From NCBI GenBank assembly GCA_902728285.1, contig CACVBU010000895.1, positions 62,001 to 126,000 of the forward strand: 64,000 nt of DNA, in the 5' to 3' direction. The notes beneath the pieces are model-generated. The model was not told the DNA's origin and ran no database searches. It worked only from the letters and a program-made list of their open reading frames with translations. Shown here piece by piece: positions 45,964 to 57,603 of the stretch. Positions within the stretch are counted from its first letter, which is position 1, and every line of letters begins with the position of its first letter. The DNA comes from Clytia hemisphaerica. Lineage: Eukaryota > Cnidaria > Hydrozoa > Leptothecata > Clytiidae. Position numbers and translations under genes: made by a program.

Positions 45964-48538
45964 ATGGAGCAAAATCGTCACCTCACAACATTCATCACAA
46001 CATATGGTAGATGGAGATACAAACGTGCTCCTCAAGGTTTCTTGTCATCTGGGGATGGTTACAACCGTCGCTTTGACGCTATACTCGCTGATTTTGATCG
46101 AAAAGAGCGCATTGTAGACGACACGTTGTTTTATGATAATGAGCTCCAAGAACATTGGTGGAGAACTATTGACTTTCTTATAACTGTCGGTAATGCTGGT
46201 ATCGTTCTTAACCCAAATAAGTTTCAGTTTGCCTCTCGCGAGGTAGACTTTGCTGGTTTCTGCATTACTAGTGAACGCATTGACCCACTTCCCAAATATT
46301 ACAATGCGATCAAGAACTTTCCTACACCTAAATCAACCACAGACATTAGAAGTTGGTTTGGGCTAGTGAACCAGGTTGCGAACTATGCTCAGCTTCGCCA
46401 GTACATGGAACCATTTCGTCCTTCTCTATCACCCCGCCATCCCTTCAAATGGACAGCTGAACTCAACAAGGCTTTCGAAGATTCCAAGCTGGCCATCGTC
46501 GAAGCCATTCGTAAGGGTGTTGAAATCTTTGACCTCGAGTTACCAACGTGCCTTCGCACCGACTGGTCGAAAAAGGGAGTCGGTTACTTCCTTCTACAAA
46601 AACACTGTTCCTGTCCAGAAACGACTCCAGACTGTTGCGAAGATGGATGGCGCATCACCCTAGCTGGATCACGATTCCTATCCCCTGAAGAGCAGAACCT
46701 TGACGAATCGATTGAAGGAGAGGCGCTTGCTATCGTTTATGCCCTTGAGCAGACTAAGTACTTCACCCTTGGATGTCACAACCTTATCATCGCAACAGAT
46801 CACCAACCTCTTGTCAAAATTTTCGGTGATAGAACACTTGATGAGATTTCTAATGAGAGACTGTTTAAATTAAAGAAAAGGATTCTACCATGGTACTTTA
46901 ACGTAATCTGGGTACCAGGTGAAGAAAATTCTGCAGTCAACGCAACTTCACGATACCCTTCTGCTGATCAACCTAACGATTGTGTTACATGGATGGAATG
47001 TCTGGCTGCCTCAGCTATTCAAAACGACACCCACAATCTCACATCGATAACATGGGAGACTCTGTCAGCAGCTACACGTACTGATCCTACATTTATCACC
47101 CTTCGAGAAGCCATTATTCAAGGATACCCTGAAGCCTATCGAACAGACCCGAAAACAGCTCCATTCTGGCGTTATCGCGACAGTCTCCACCTGGTCGAAG
47201 ATGTCATAGTTTACAATGACCGTGTCGTGGTACCATCATCTCTCCGACCTACTGTTTTGGACGTGCTTCATTCAGCCCACCAAGGAGCTTCCACTATGGC
47301 CCTTCGTGCCCGTGCTACAGTCTTTTGGCCTGGCATGACGGATGATATTGAACGTCGACGTCAATCATGCAGAGATTGTATCAAGAATGCACCTTCTCAA
47401 CCACGCCTTCCCAGCGAAGTGACCGCCCCACCCGCAACACTTTTCGAACAAACATTTGCTGATTTTTTTGAATGTGTCGGTCTACCTCGTCATCGGGGAT
47501 CGATTGTCTGGTTCGTCGGATGTCTTTCGCCCACCTAAAGGATCGCCACAAGCAGGATCAGAGGGGCTTATCTGCTGCCTTCGAAATTGTTTCGCCAGAT
47601 TCGGTGTTCCAGAAGAAATTTCTAGTGATGGAGGTCCAGAATTTGTCAGTAAAGCTACAGAAGATTTCCTTGCCAAATGGGGAGTTCGTCATCGCCTATC
47701 ATCTGCTTATAACCTGCAGTCAAATGGCCGAGCTGAAGTTACTGTGAAGACAACCAAACATCTCCTTCGATCAAACATATCTCCATCAGGAATACTTGAC
47801 AATGATCGCTTCCTCCGCGCAATGATGCATCTCAGAAACACTCCAGATCCAGACTGCAACAACTCACCTGCTGAAATCGTATTCGGTCGACAAATCTGTG
47901 ATGCATTTGCTTTCGTTAACAGACTGGAGAAGTTCAACAATGACAACATCAGCCCAGTTTGGCGTACTGCTTGGAAGAAAAAGGAGGAGGCCCTTCGACA
48001 ACGTTTCCACCGATCAGCCGAAGAACGCAACAACCACACACGACCGCTACCTCCTCTTCGTTTCGGCGATCGATGCTACATACAGAATCAAACCGGTCCC
48101 CATCCAGAACTCTGGGAGCGTTCTGGTACCGTTGTGGAAGACCATTGCCACAGTAGTTACACACTAAAAGTCGACGGAACTGGTCGCGTCACACGTCGTA
48201 ACCGTCAACATCTTCGCCGATTCCAACCTGCTTCAACAGAAATTGTCAGCAAGCAATCATTCGTCGGTCAGCCAATACCCGCTTCCATTAGACATGAATC
48301 TCCACCTCCCAAGGCACAGGAACCTGCACCGAGCATTCCTGCGACGTCCCCATCGTCAACGGTTCCTGCACCCATGAAAATCCGTCCCATCCCTGACGTC
48401 CCCATACAAGACGAACCATCCCATCCCGAAGATCAGTCACCTAACAAGAGTCCTCCCCCAGATGTGTCCACCCCACGACCACAACGCCAACGTCGTTCAC
48501 CTCGTCGTTATGAACCAGAAACTGGACATTGGAAATGA
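45964..48538 (+). pseudogene. Ty3-like LTR retrotransposon pol (RT-RNase H-integrase), truncated and frameshifted
   Basis: The frame opens inside the RT fingers/palm (HLTTFITTYGRWRYKRAPQG), so gag, protease and the first RT motif are missing. The catalytic box is VDDTLFYD. RNase H follows (LRTDWSKKGVGYFLLQKH, EGEALAIVYALEQTKY, ATDHQPL), then the integrase zinc motif (HSAHQG...CRDCI). A small frameshift at ~47480-47500, inside the integrase core just after FADFFECVG, moves the rest (DRLSG, SSDGGPEF, SNGRAEV, then a C-terminal domain and Pro-rich tail) into the frame that ends at 48538. The overlap of the two frames (47456-47538) reflects the lesion. Retroviral-type pol order is Ty3/Metaviridae-like. 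Confidence 0.85.
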
Positions 48539-48616
48539 TACGAACTGATACTTATGAACTGTACATAAACTGATGTTGTACTTCTTCCTATTGACTTGAT
48601 TTTGACTTCGTCAAAC

Positions 48617-48626
48617 TGGGGGGGAT
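48617..48626 (+). other. polypurine tract and possible 3' LTR start
   Basis: CTGGGGGGGATGAAGGATC lies ~80 bp after the Ty3-like stop codon. A G-rich tract immediately before a TG dinucleotide is the usual plus-strand primer site and LTR start. No matching 5' LTR exists in the window because the element is 5'-truncated, so the LTR end is not defined. Confidence 0.4.
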
Positions 48627-49056
48627 GAAGGATCATAGAAAGACATTAATATATTCTTTTGATTTATATTTCTAGATCATTAACATTCAATAGAAATATT
48701 ACTAAAACATATACATTGTTGGTATCAATTCTTTGGAGGATCTTTATTCAATTGTCTCGGGGACAAAATCAGCGTGTCTTTTGGGTATTTCTCTCACGTT
48801 TTGTCCCATGAAGCAAAAAAGAAACCATGGGACACACACCTTTTTCTTGTGTTGGTATGGGATAGAGCAAAAAAAACTTCTCGTGTTCCAAAGCCTTTAA
48901 CCCGAAGTAGATTCTCAACCTTTGAACTAAAAACAGTTCTTAAGCCAGATAACAGTTTTGAAATCATGAGAGTAATTTTCGCACTGGGAATTCTTTTTGG
49001 TTTGATGATAAGAACTTTAAAGTACGTCAATTTAATCTACAATGTAGCGTTTTAAA
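48627..49056. other. presumed LTR remnant and flank
   Basis: No gene is called. GTCCCATG near 48802 and CATGGGAC near 48826 form a short hairpin. The overlapping 93- and 78-codon ORFs on opposite strands have no recognisable domain. Confidence 0.4.
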
Positions 49057-50478
49057 TCAACAAAATCTAGCATAAACACGTATGCATTGTCTTCCAGTGT
49101 TATCATGTTCAGTAGTATTATGAAAATCTTCTCCGTACCATACTCTTAATTCTTCATTCTTTCGAAAATCCATCGGTTCATTTGCCGTTAACAAAAACTC
49201 TTTCCCATATTTATCCTGAGTCGAATCGTGTGTTTTCTGTATAATAATTTTGTTATTAGCATTTGAGATGATTGTTAGGAAATGGTTTTCGGGAAACGCC
49301 CAATGGTTGCAGCCCCACGTGCTTGGTTTTTTATTGATTGCTGGAGAAGAACAATAGATTGCCCCTGAAACGTGAACCAGCTTGAACGCCTTTACTCTGC
49401 CCTCACGTGAGATGATAAAGGATGCAAAGTCGTTGTCCCTTCCGGAATAGCATATCGGCTCGTTTGTTAGTAATTCAAATGGTGCTATAGAAAAAAGCGA
49501 AAATAGTGGAACATTAGGATTACTAAAATTCAACAACAGACTGTTGACAGCGTGAAGAAAGAATCGATTAACAATCCCCTTTTCGATAATAGTTCAGAAC
49601 ACTTAAAGCTTAATATCACTTATACAAATTTTTCTATAGACGCAATCGATTTTTTTTCTCGTTAAGGTCAATTCTAGTTTATTTTTAGGAAATTCTATAC
49701 TGTGCATAATATATGATAATTTTCTAAAAATTAAGTTCATTCAACCAGGTTTCCCCCCCTTCCCCCCTACTACAATGCTGGGTGCGTATTACTATACTAA
49801 CCCATCAGTTAGTATAGTAATACGCACCGCAAGGGGGAGGGGGGAGCTTGTTTCTCAGTAGTAATAATTCCAAAATAATCAATATATTATGCACGGCATG
49901 TACTTGAAATATTTATTATACCAATTATTAATTAACTATATATCCGTCACTTTATATCTACAATTTAGCGTATATTCCTTCCAGTGTTACCATGTTTATT
50001 TTAGAAATGTATGTTGGTTTTGTCTCTTTTTAATGCTAACCAAGGATAGCTCAAAAGGGGATATTAAGAAAACTTTCCTAAACAAAAAAAATCGAAAAGC
50101 AAAGGGGAACGGACTGTTTAGCAAAGTATCACAGTGTATGAACATTACAGCCGGCTCTGTTTTCTATAAAATGCTCAAAATGTCTTACTTACCCTTTATC
50201 CATGAGACTAACTCAGAATCTTCTTCTTCATTCGATATGCAATGCTCCTCGTTCGTACAATAACATCTACCATTTTGATCTCGTACTGATTCCATGCATT
50301 GATTTAACCCACAATGCAACACGCATTCTGTTATCGAGTTTGTTTGGATATTTTGAACATTATTCAGGCACGTTTTTGACGCAAGTTTTGAAACTTGATC
50401 ATAAAAATTGCAGTCGAGGTTAGATATCATTTGAAAGAATATTAGCCATTGTATTACACGCCTTCTTCTCAAACTCAT
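49057..50478 (-). CDS. secreted PAN/Apple-like protein, two exons
   Basis: Exon 1 (50478-50193) starts ATG and encodes a signal-peptide-like start (MSLRRRRVIQWLIFFQMISN) followed by a Cys-rich PAN/Apple-like stretch (CLNNVQNIQTNSITECVLHC, then CMESVRDQNGRCYC). It ends at donor G|GTAAGTAAG. Exon 2 (49484-49057) follows acceptor TTTTTTCTATAG| and joins in phase, giving a product of ~237 residues. The second half has ICYSGRDNDFASFI, STWGCNHWAFPENHF and a C-terminal EELRVWYGEDF...VYARF segment. It is probably extracellular, with adhesion or carbohydrate binding as the usual PAN role. No stop or frameshift is seen. It is the best candidate for an intact host gene here. The intron (49485-50192) holds a strong hairpin. 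Confidence 0.65.
49781..49828. other. perfect 21-bp stem-loop in the PAN-gene intron
   Basis: GGTGCGTATTACTATACTAA plus C (49781-49801) pairs perfectly with 49808-49828 around the loop CCATCA. Outside it, C-rich (49751-49767) and G-rich (49832-49845) runs extend the pairing imperfectly to a ~100-nt hairpin. It could be a pre-miRNA-like transcript or the core of a small foldback element. Confidence 0.7.
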
Positions 50479-50627
50479 TTTAATTGAAATGAAAATATGA
50501 TTGGAGACTAATTTCGTTCAAGATACACGTTGCATTCTATAATTTTCGAATTATATATTGAATGAGTTCATCATAGACTGAAAACTTTTCTAAAATATAA
50601 AATCTGTTATCCAACAAATACGTACTA

Positions 50628-50781
50628 GTTATCGCATGACTTCGAGTGCAATACGAGAAATATTTTACGAGTTCCGAGATTTTTCCGTAATATTTTTCCG
50701 AGCCTTTAGGCGAGGAAAAATATCGGTAAAATCTCGGAACGAGTAAAATATTGAGTATTGCACGAGAAGTCATGTGATAAC
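50628..50781. mobile_element. 154-bp foldback MITE, TA duplication
   Basis: The two halves are imperfect reverse complements (GTTATC(G/A)CATGACTT ends), centred near 50705. TA lies on both sides (50626-50627 and 50782-50783). No coding content. Confidence 0.65.
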
Positions 50782-50783
50782 TA

Positions 50784-51652
50784 ATTTATTGTCAACTCAA
50801 AAAAATTGTCCTCTTTTTGTTTTAAAAATTACTTCCGCCTTCTTCTGTTTCTGTGTAGATTCGAATGTTTTTATTCGAAAATCTAATTCGAACGTTAGAT
50901 TCGAACAAAAACATTCGATAACTTCCCGCTGAAAATATTCACACAAAAACAAAATAGAGAAACATTTTTCGATCATTTTCGATCCAGGAGTTTTGTTTTG
51001 AAGAGTTGCAGATTTTTCAGAAATGTATTTGAAAGTTTCTAGATTGATAATTCAAAATGCAGATGACAGTATTGTTTCGATAGAGAGGAAACCCTCCATC
51101 ATTGGATTAATCAGATTGATAACATTCAGTCTTTTTCTATGTTTTTGTTTCGATGACATGGCCATGGGAAAGAATAGCAGAGGAAAGGAAGTCCCACGAT
51201 GGAAATGTATGCTTGTAATAATGGTTAAAGAACAACATTTTTTCAACAGCAAAACAATTTGGATGCTTTCTTGATTATCGTCAAGCTCTAAATGTTTCGA
51301 ATTTTAGAAGAAAGATGTACTGTAATGATTGTTGAGTTGAAAAGTCAATGATGTACGTTGTTGTGGAGAACGAGAATTAGGAGAGAACTTTTATAAAAAT
51401 CACTCGTCATTTGGTTTAATACAAGACATTACACTTTCCTTGTTATGAGAAATTTTATTGCCAAATATTGAAGAATCTCAAGTTTTTTTGTATGCATTGA
51501 TAAAAAACTGTTTGGTTATCACACGGACAAATTTGCCAAAAGTTGAAAATATTTGGGTCGTGTCAAGTAGTTTTATAATTAATTCTTTGTTCATCAGATT
51601 TGATTTTAGTGTCTTTTATGGAAGAACTCCAAAGTAAAAGTTAATCTGAACA
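50784..51652. other. intergenic, no gene seen
   Basis: Contains repeated TTCGAA-containing words and a short inverted repeat at ~50865-50925 (ATTCGAATGTTTTTATTCGA versus its inverse). The 66- and 83-codon ORFs overlap on opposite strands and are not supported. Confidence 0.4.
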
Positions 51653-51662
51653 TATTTTTGTT

Positions 51663-52512
51663 CGGCAGGTACAAAATGCATAAAACATAATGCATATTGC
51701 ATAATGCATAATAGTATTGTGTAATTTAGAGAACGATTTTATATTCTCTAAAACTCTCCTTTGCAGAGGCTAAAACCACGAAAAACTCTTTAGAAGAGTT
51801 CCTTGTAAACATTCCAATCAGAGGGATTTCCCCAGACATAATATTTACTTTTCGAATCCGAACAGATCAGAACGAAAGAGGAAATATTCGAATCATAACA
51901 ACAAAGGGTTTTCCATCATCATGAATAATAAGAAGATGCAACAGATCAGATAAAAAAACAACATAAACATTCCAATACATTCGAATGTAAAAAGATTCGA
52001 AGTCTATTTTCTTTGATCTAGCTTCCGGATGAAGCTCTTTAATTTATGTATATTGGCTGGATATTGGCTTATCTAACAAAAAAGCATTCACATGGTTAAT
52101 GCTTTGTAAGAGAGAAAACCCGTTGAAATTTACTAGCAATTGTTCGAAAAGATCTCTGAGAAAACCCAGAAAGATCTTGCTATAAAATTTACGTTTTCGA
52201 GTTAGAAAAGTAACATACGGAGGAGATATTTTCGTGTTTTTTCTACATTATACTACGTTCTGTAAAATACAACTATGAAAATCAAAATGGCGACAAGCAT
52301 TTTCAGTGGATCATGGATTTTCTTCATCATTCAAAATTCAAATTTACAGCTTTCTACCCTTTATTTTCTGGTAGAAATTGGTATATTTGTTTTGTTGAAA
52401 GTATAATCTTTAAAATTCTCCTTATTATAGGCTCTAGAATTGACATTTTTCAAATATTATGCATTATGCATTATGCAATATGCATTATGTTTTATGCATT
52501 TTGGACCTGCCG
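51663..52512. mobile_element. 850-bp non-autonomous Mutator-like element, 10-bp target duplication
   Basis: Terminal inverted repeats of ~48 bp start CGGCAGGT(A/C)CAAAATG and contain repeated ATGCAT-like words. TATTTTTGTT is repeated exactly at 51653-51662 and 52513-52522. A 9-11-bp duplication is characteristic of Mutator-like elements. No transposase is seen; the 133-codon ORF overlapping the right end is partly terminal repeat. Confidence 0.75.
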
Positions 52513-52522
52513 TATTTTTGTT

Positions 52523-53630
52523 GCGTTTTTCCCTTTGATTCCCAGCCAAGTCCTGTTTTGTTTTGATTTTTCTCCCGCCGCTTACCCAGTCCCCCAAAGT
52601 CAACGCGGTCATATTTCCAGACTAAAGAAATATGAAATATCGCAAATATCTCGATGCTCTCGACCAATCAAAACGCTGATATTTTTTTGGGTCGGCAATA
52701 ATGCAAAATTCTGAATTTGCATATTTTTTCCAATGTTTATATTAAAAAATATCGTATCCTAAGTGTTGAAAATCACATTGTGATTACTTTTAATTAAATC
52801 TTTGTTTTACCTTTTTATCACCAATACAGGCAAATTGGAACGTAATTAAAAAGTTTTTTCTTCAAGCAGGTTTGTCCAAAGTAAAGATGATTTCTGAAAA
52901 TCTTCAATCCGCTTCAAACCTTAAAAAAAGTCCAACAATTAGAGTGAAACAATATTCAAACCCTTTTTCAAAATAACTCTTACAGATTAATGATGCATTA
53001 GGACCTGATTACGTAATAATATTAACAGTCAACTCAACACAAATTTTTATAATTTTTAGGGGTTATGTAGCATTTAACAATTGTTTTTTTCATAAAAATA
53101 AGCAGACAATTAAATATCTTAAGCTATACAGCCATACTAAAAGATACTACCGATATACTTGACCCGCAGACTTTATTTCTCTGACATGTCTATATTTAAT
53201 CTTTATTTAGGCTGCAATGTCTCCTCGTTTACTGAGATCATAATTTTTTCTTTAACCATCATTAATTCTCGCGAGATTTAAATTCGTGTTTCGCTTTTTA
53301 TGACCTTTTCGTAAAAATAAAACTCGTGAAATCGTGTGAGATCACTGGCTAGTGAAATTAAATCCATGGGAAATTTTTCAAAAGGCTGATCCGCGAAATA
53401 AACCGAGGAACCTCTATCGTAAAAAGCACAGGCCAAAATCATATATCGACCTGTGCCGACCAATCAAGATTCTATTCAACGCGAAATCAACGCAGAGAAA
53501 AGTAACCATGACGACAATCCAAGATCTTGGATTAAGTTCAAAGTTGATATTTTTATTCCCATCGTTAAAAACATTACTCAAAAATTTTATCAACGCTTTT
53601 TAAAAAGAGTCAGCGATAGAGAATCATACC
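52523..53630. other. intergenic, no gene seen
   Basis: AT-rich; no domain-bearing ORF, exon chain or repeat recognised. Confidence 0.45.
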
Positions 53631-53637
53631 ATGTATG

Positions 53638-53667
<30 letters not shown>
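53631..53667. repeat. (ATGT)n microsatellite, tail of the adjoining LINE
   Basis: About nine ATGT repeats. On the minus strand they follow AATAAA and the LINE 3' UTR directly, which fits a LINE whose 3' end is a short tandem repeat. Confidence 0.7.
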
Positions 53668-53668
<1 letters not shown>

Positions 53669-53745
53669 TAGTTTATTTCAAGTTGACGAACAGGTAGCAA
53701 CAAAGGCTAATAAAAGTCAACGCTACTTTACAATTTGTAAGGTGG

Positions 53746-54175
53746 TTACAAAAAGCCGACACCGTCAATATAGGTCCGGCAGTTTCTACACGGGCATGAT
53801 GTAGGCCTCCATTGCTTAATCTTTTCCTTAAAAATACTAAGATCGACTATATCTCTATACTCATCCGGGATTAATTCCCAAACTTTTGGCCCTAAAAATG
53901 AAAGTGACTCTAAACCATGAAAAACAGAGTTTATTTCTCTTGATCTGAAGTAAGGCGTTTTGCGATTTACTTTGATATTTTCATCATGTTTGAAAATTTC
54001 TTTAGTTAGATCTGATATGTTATTTTTACATTTGAAAAGTTGCTAACAGCTGAAGATTTTTATGGTGGAATTTGATGGCACCGTCTTTCTCTAAAAGCTG
54101 CTCAAAAGTAGATGTATGATCAGAATACACTATCCTCAAACATCTTTCGTGGAGGTGACCATAAAGATCTGTCTA
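53746..54175 (-). pseudogene. C-terminal fragment of a LINE reverse transcriptase
   Basis: The minus strand encodes LYGHLHERCLRIVYSDHTST, LLEKDGAIKFHHKNLQ, then after a frame break SVFHGLESLSFLGPKVWELI and CPCRNCRTYIDGVGFL before the stop at 53746. This is the typical C-terminus of a LINE family widespread in marine invertebrates. A 3' UTR with AATAAA and the ACAT tail follows. Only the last ~140 codons remain, with a deletion or frameshift near 54040. Confidence 0.7.
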
Positions 54176-54239
54176 TTATTTCGATTCCATTGAAGTAACA
54201 TTACCATAATTAATAGTTTAGTAGTTACTGTTATACATT

Positions 54240-55550
54240 TGGGAATCATGTAAAAGATTTCTTTCGAAAGAAACTCATTTCAATTTCACTTCGAGGTTTC
54301 TGGAGAATTCGTAAATAGTAAACTGCATACTGATACAGAGTGCTTTTTCACTACGCTAGATAGATAAGTGGTTCTCATCAACGGTGCTTTTCATAAATTT
54401 CTAAGGGTTGTAAAAAATATACAATGAAGATTTGTGCTTAACATCAGATTTTGATCGCTTCATATCAGCATTCCATATTTAACGTCGAAAATTGGTCATT
54501 AAACATTTTGTCATCCAAGAGAGGGGTAGACCTCTCTTGGCTTAATGACCAATAAAGCGAAAAAGGCAGCATAAATAAATTGGTTGCCATTAAAGTAGCA
54601 GAATGTGCAGAGAGATTCTTTTGTAAAAAATTGGCATAGGTCATATGGAAAAAGTGTTTTCCTTCCCGATAGAGTTGAAGAGAAAACTTTCATCTGTATT
54701 GATTTGATACAAAAGACGAGGAATCTTGTCACAGAAAATGTTCATTAGAAGGCTGTAATTCTAAATTCCTTGATATGCGAGTTGATGATTTTTAATAAGA
54801 TTTTCTTCAAACTCAAAGGGTTGTTAACGCTTTGACAACTGTTTTGGGAGTCAGTGATGTTTTCCTACCAATTTTCTTTGTTTCAGCTAATCGATTTTCG
54901 CCAGACAGTCTCAGTGAAAAAGCACCCACAGTCTGCTAGACATTAATATGGTAATATTCGCTTTTCATCTTTGATTCTTTCTACAGTGATTAGATTGACA
55001 CGTATGCGATAAAATTTTTATGGCTTTTTTTGGCTCGGGAAATCAATTCTCGCAAAAGATTTCCACTTAAATTGCTTTGAAGCCACCTGATTTGAGTTAT
55101 ATAAGGCTAATATGTGTACAAAATTTATTATAGATACTAAAGAGTAACATCAATGTAACAGCATCCTGAAATTTTTAAATAAACCCACGCGCATTTTCAG
55201 TGAAGACTTTAAGAAAGCTTGACACAGGTGCTCTAAGTTTTTTTTAAAGTTTTGGCAAGGCTGGAAAGGAAAAACAACTTCAATTAATTGTCTCCGATAA
55301 TATCTCTAAAATACAAATTCTTTTTAAATCTCTTTTCTATTCAATCGTTTCCCCTGTCTGAACTGTGAAAGAATTGCCAATTTTTCTCGACACCAATAAC
55401 AAAAATCTTTTCCGTTGTCATCATTTCTTCTTAAAAATTTCCTGCAAAACGATTAAGATAATCATTTTTTAAACAATACTTCCTCATGTCCCTCAATAGA
55501 GAACGAAAGGAGAAATATATCCTCCACTACTTATCACTCTAACTGTTTCG
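54240..55550. other. intergenic, no gene seen
   Basis: AT-rich; no supported gene or repeat. Confidence 0.45.
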
Positions 55551-55855
55551 GTCATTGAGTTTTAAGCCCAAAGGGCTAAGGGCGAGACTCCTGGATTGGA
55601 AATGAAATCACTTATTTTCAATCCAGAACACCCGCACTTAGTTTTTACATAAATGCCGGATTGAAACTAAAATCTACCGCTAGATTTCAAAAAATGTAGT
55701 CCTCTAAAACAAAGGAACCACTAGATATAATCCGTCGTCATGATTACGGAGCGTTCTAAGCGCGTTTTAGATGGGAAATAAGCGGCTTAAATTTCTCTTG
55801 CCTGAGAAGGGTTAAAGTTTTGCCTCTAGCCCTTCGGGCTTGAAACTCAATGATT
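55551..55855. mobile_element. degenerate inverted-repeat element (~300 bp)
   Basis: GTCATTGAGTTTTAAGCCC at 55551 is matched inverted by GGGCTTGAAACTCAATGA ending near 55853, with ~45-bp imperfect arms. No target duplication was resolved. There is no ORF. Confidence 0.45.
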
Positions 55856-56684
55856 TCGGTAAGTGGGTGCATTTTAAAGAGTAATAGGAAAAGTCGCTGA
55901 TATGACCAAGCCTTCAAATTTGGTCAATAAGCATTACTGGTTTGAGTTGAGGTGAGCTTTTGGGAATTGAAAAAGAATATAGAGTGGGAAAATCAAAAGG
56001 AACATCAATTCCAACTGGAGATGAGTTGTTTCGTTGATTAATTATACCACCTGTTAGAATCTGTTAGTTCAGTGGCTCTTGAGACACACCAAATGCTGAA
56101 AGTGGGTTAAAACTTGAGTATTATATTATTATAAAAACGTTTATGAAAAACAAGAATTAGACCGTAGCTAGGTTAGGAACGACATCACAGAACTTAAATG
56201 GATTTGAAAGATGTACCAAACTATATCAAAAAAGGTTACAACGTTCAACATTAATATTTCATTTTCCAGCACGTGCCATTTTTGGGTGATAGCCATAGAC
56301 TAAATTATTTCCGGAAATAACAGATAAACTTGGCCATAATCCAAAAAATTAAAAAAAAAGAGATAACCCCATTGAGCAATCCTTATTAAAATAAAGGACT
56401 TCATTTTCAGGTTTTTGTCTGGACATTATCAGCTAGCACAAACCGCTAATTTTCCCTTAGTTTTCTTCATAAAAATTGCTTACAATTTTGTTAAGTATTT
56501 CAGTGCAAAAAGGGGGAAGAAGAGGTAATGGGATAGACCCCAGGAATAGACCTTTTCATAAATTACGTCACATACAACGCTTACCCCATTTTCAAATTAA
56601 TATTACTATAGTAATTGATTCCCAGAAAATTCATAGCGGGAAGTTTACTCTTTTTTATAATAGTAACAAATGAAGACCTAAGGG
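55856..56684. other. intergenic, no gene seen
   Basis: AT-rich unique sequence up to the TATAAT that flanks the palindrome. Confidence 0.45.
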
Positions 56685-56742
56685 TATAATAGTAGTAAGA
56701 TATGGAGAGAGCTGGCACATTTTTGACACCTCCAGCAATGCC

Positions 56743-56855
56743 GAAAGTGAGTGACACTACAGAAAGTGAGTGACACTACAGAAAGTGAGTGACACTACAG
56801 AAAGTGAGTACACGATAGAACGTGATTGACACCTTACAGAAAGTGAGTGTCACCA
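56743..56855. repeat. subterminal 19-bp repeats, left arm (inverse at 62877-62991)
   Basis: AGAAAGTGAGTGACACTAC repeats three to four times in tandem, then degenerates (AGAAAGTGAGTACACGATAG, AGAAAGTGAGTGTCACCAC). It begins ~50 bp from the element end. The mirror copy lies at the other end. Possible binding sites for the replication or integration machinery. Confidence 0.7.
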
Positions 56856-57079
56856 CAGAATAAGTTTCAAGTGGTAAATAATTTTCTGGTTATCTATAAA
56901 AGCATTAAAGTCATTTTCCCTATCGGAAAAACCCGAAAACACCGGAATTTGACCAATGAGTGTTACTAAAATTGCAACACATGGGTCAAATTCAACACCT
57001 CCAGTACTATCTAAGAATAAGTTCCGAGTGGTAAATAATTTTCCGGTTATCTATTAAAGCACTGAGCTTCTTAGTCTAA

Positions 57080-57310
57080 TTATTCATAAATCATAAAAAT
57101 AAAACAATAACACCATCCATGTGAAAGATTTGATATATAGGTAATTTTATCAGTAACAGGAAACATATGCGAGATAGCAACAATTCTTATTAAAGAAAAT
57201 AACCAAGTCTTATTTCTAATTGTAAAAGATGAATTTGGAAACGTTCGTTTTTTGAAAGTCTTCAAGGCATTTGATTGAAAATTCTTTAAGCGTTTATTAA
57301 GCTTGTACAT
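57080..57310 (-). CDS. small basic ORF, left arm
   Basis: ATG at 57310 opens MYKLNKRLKNFQSNALKTF, a Lys/Arg-rich ~76-residue product (basic N-terminal half, hydrophobic C-terminal half). The right-arm copy is identical except for its last residues, which differ because of indels. Function unknown. A small basic DNA- or membrane-associated protein is possible, but so is chance. Confidence 0.3.
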   Translation of the reverse strand: MYKLNKRLKNFQSNALKTFKKRTFPNSSFTIRNKTWLFSLIRIVAISHMFPVTDKITYISNLSHGWCYCFIFMIYE

Positions 57311-57603
57311 TTTTTGAGGTAAGCAACACTGCTGCACTTGTAAAAATCGAGTCAGTATATAAACAAGTCTAGGTTGATGAATTAAGCAAATCTAAGTGAA
57401 ATTCTCAAATTGGAAGAACAAAAGAACATTAAATTTTGATGTTGAAAACTACTTTAATAAAGACAAGGAGGAATTTTTTATCATAATTCAACGACCCAAC
57501 ATTTGAATTCCAAAGAAAATTCGTGAAGGAGGCTCAGAGGAGTACCCAGAGTCAATTAAATTAGCACTATTGTCTAGCCACTGGAAACAAGTGTTCATAG
57601 AAG

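Noticed and set aside
48774..49055. 93- and 78-codon ORFs on opposite strands
   Set aside because: Neither resembles a known family; they overlap in the presumed LTR or flank region.
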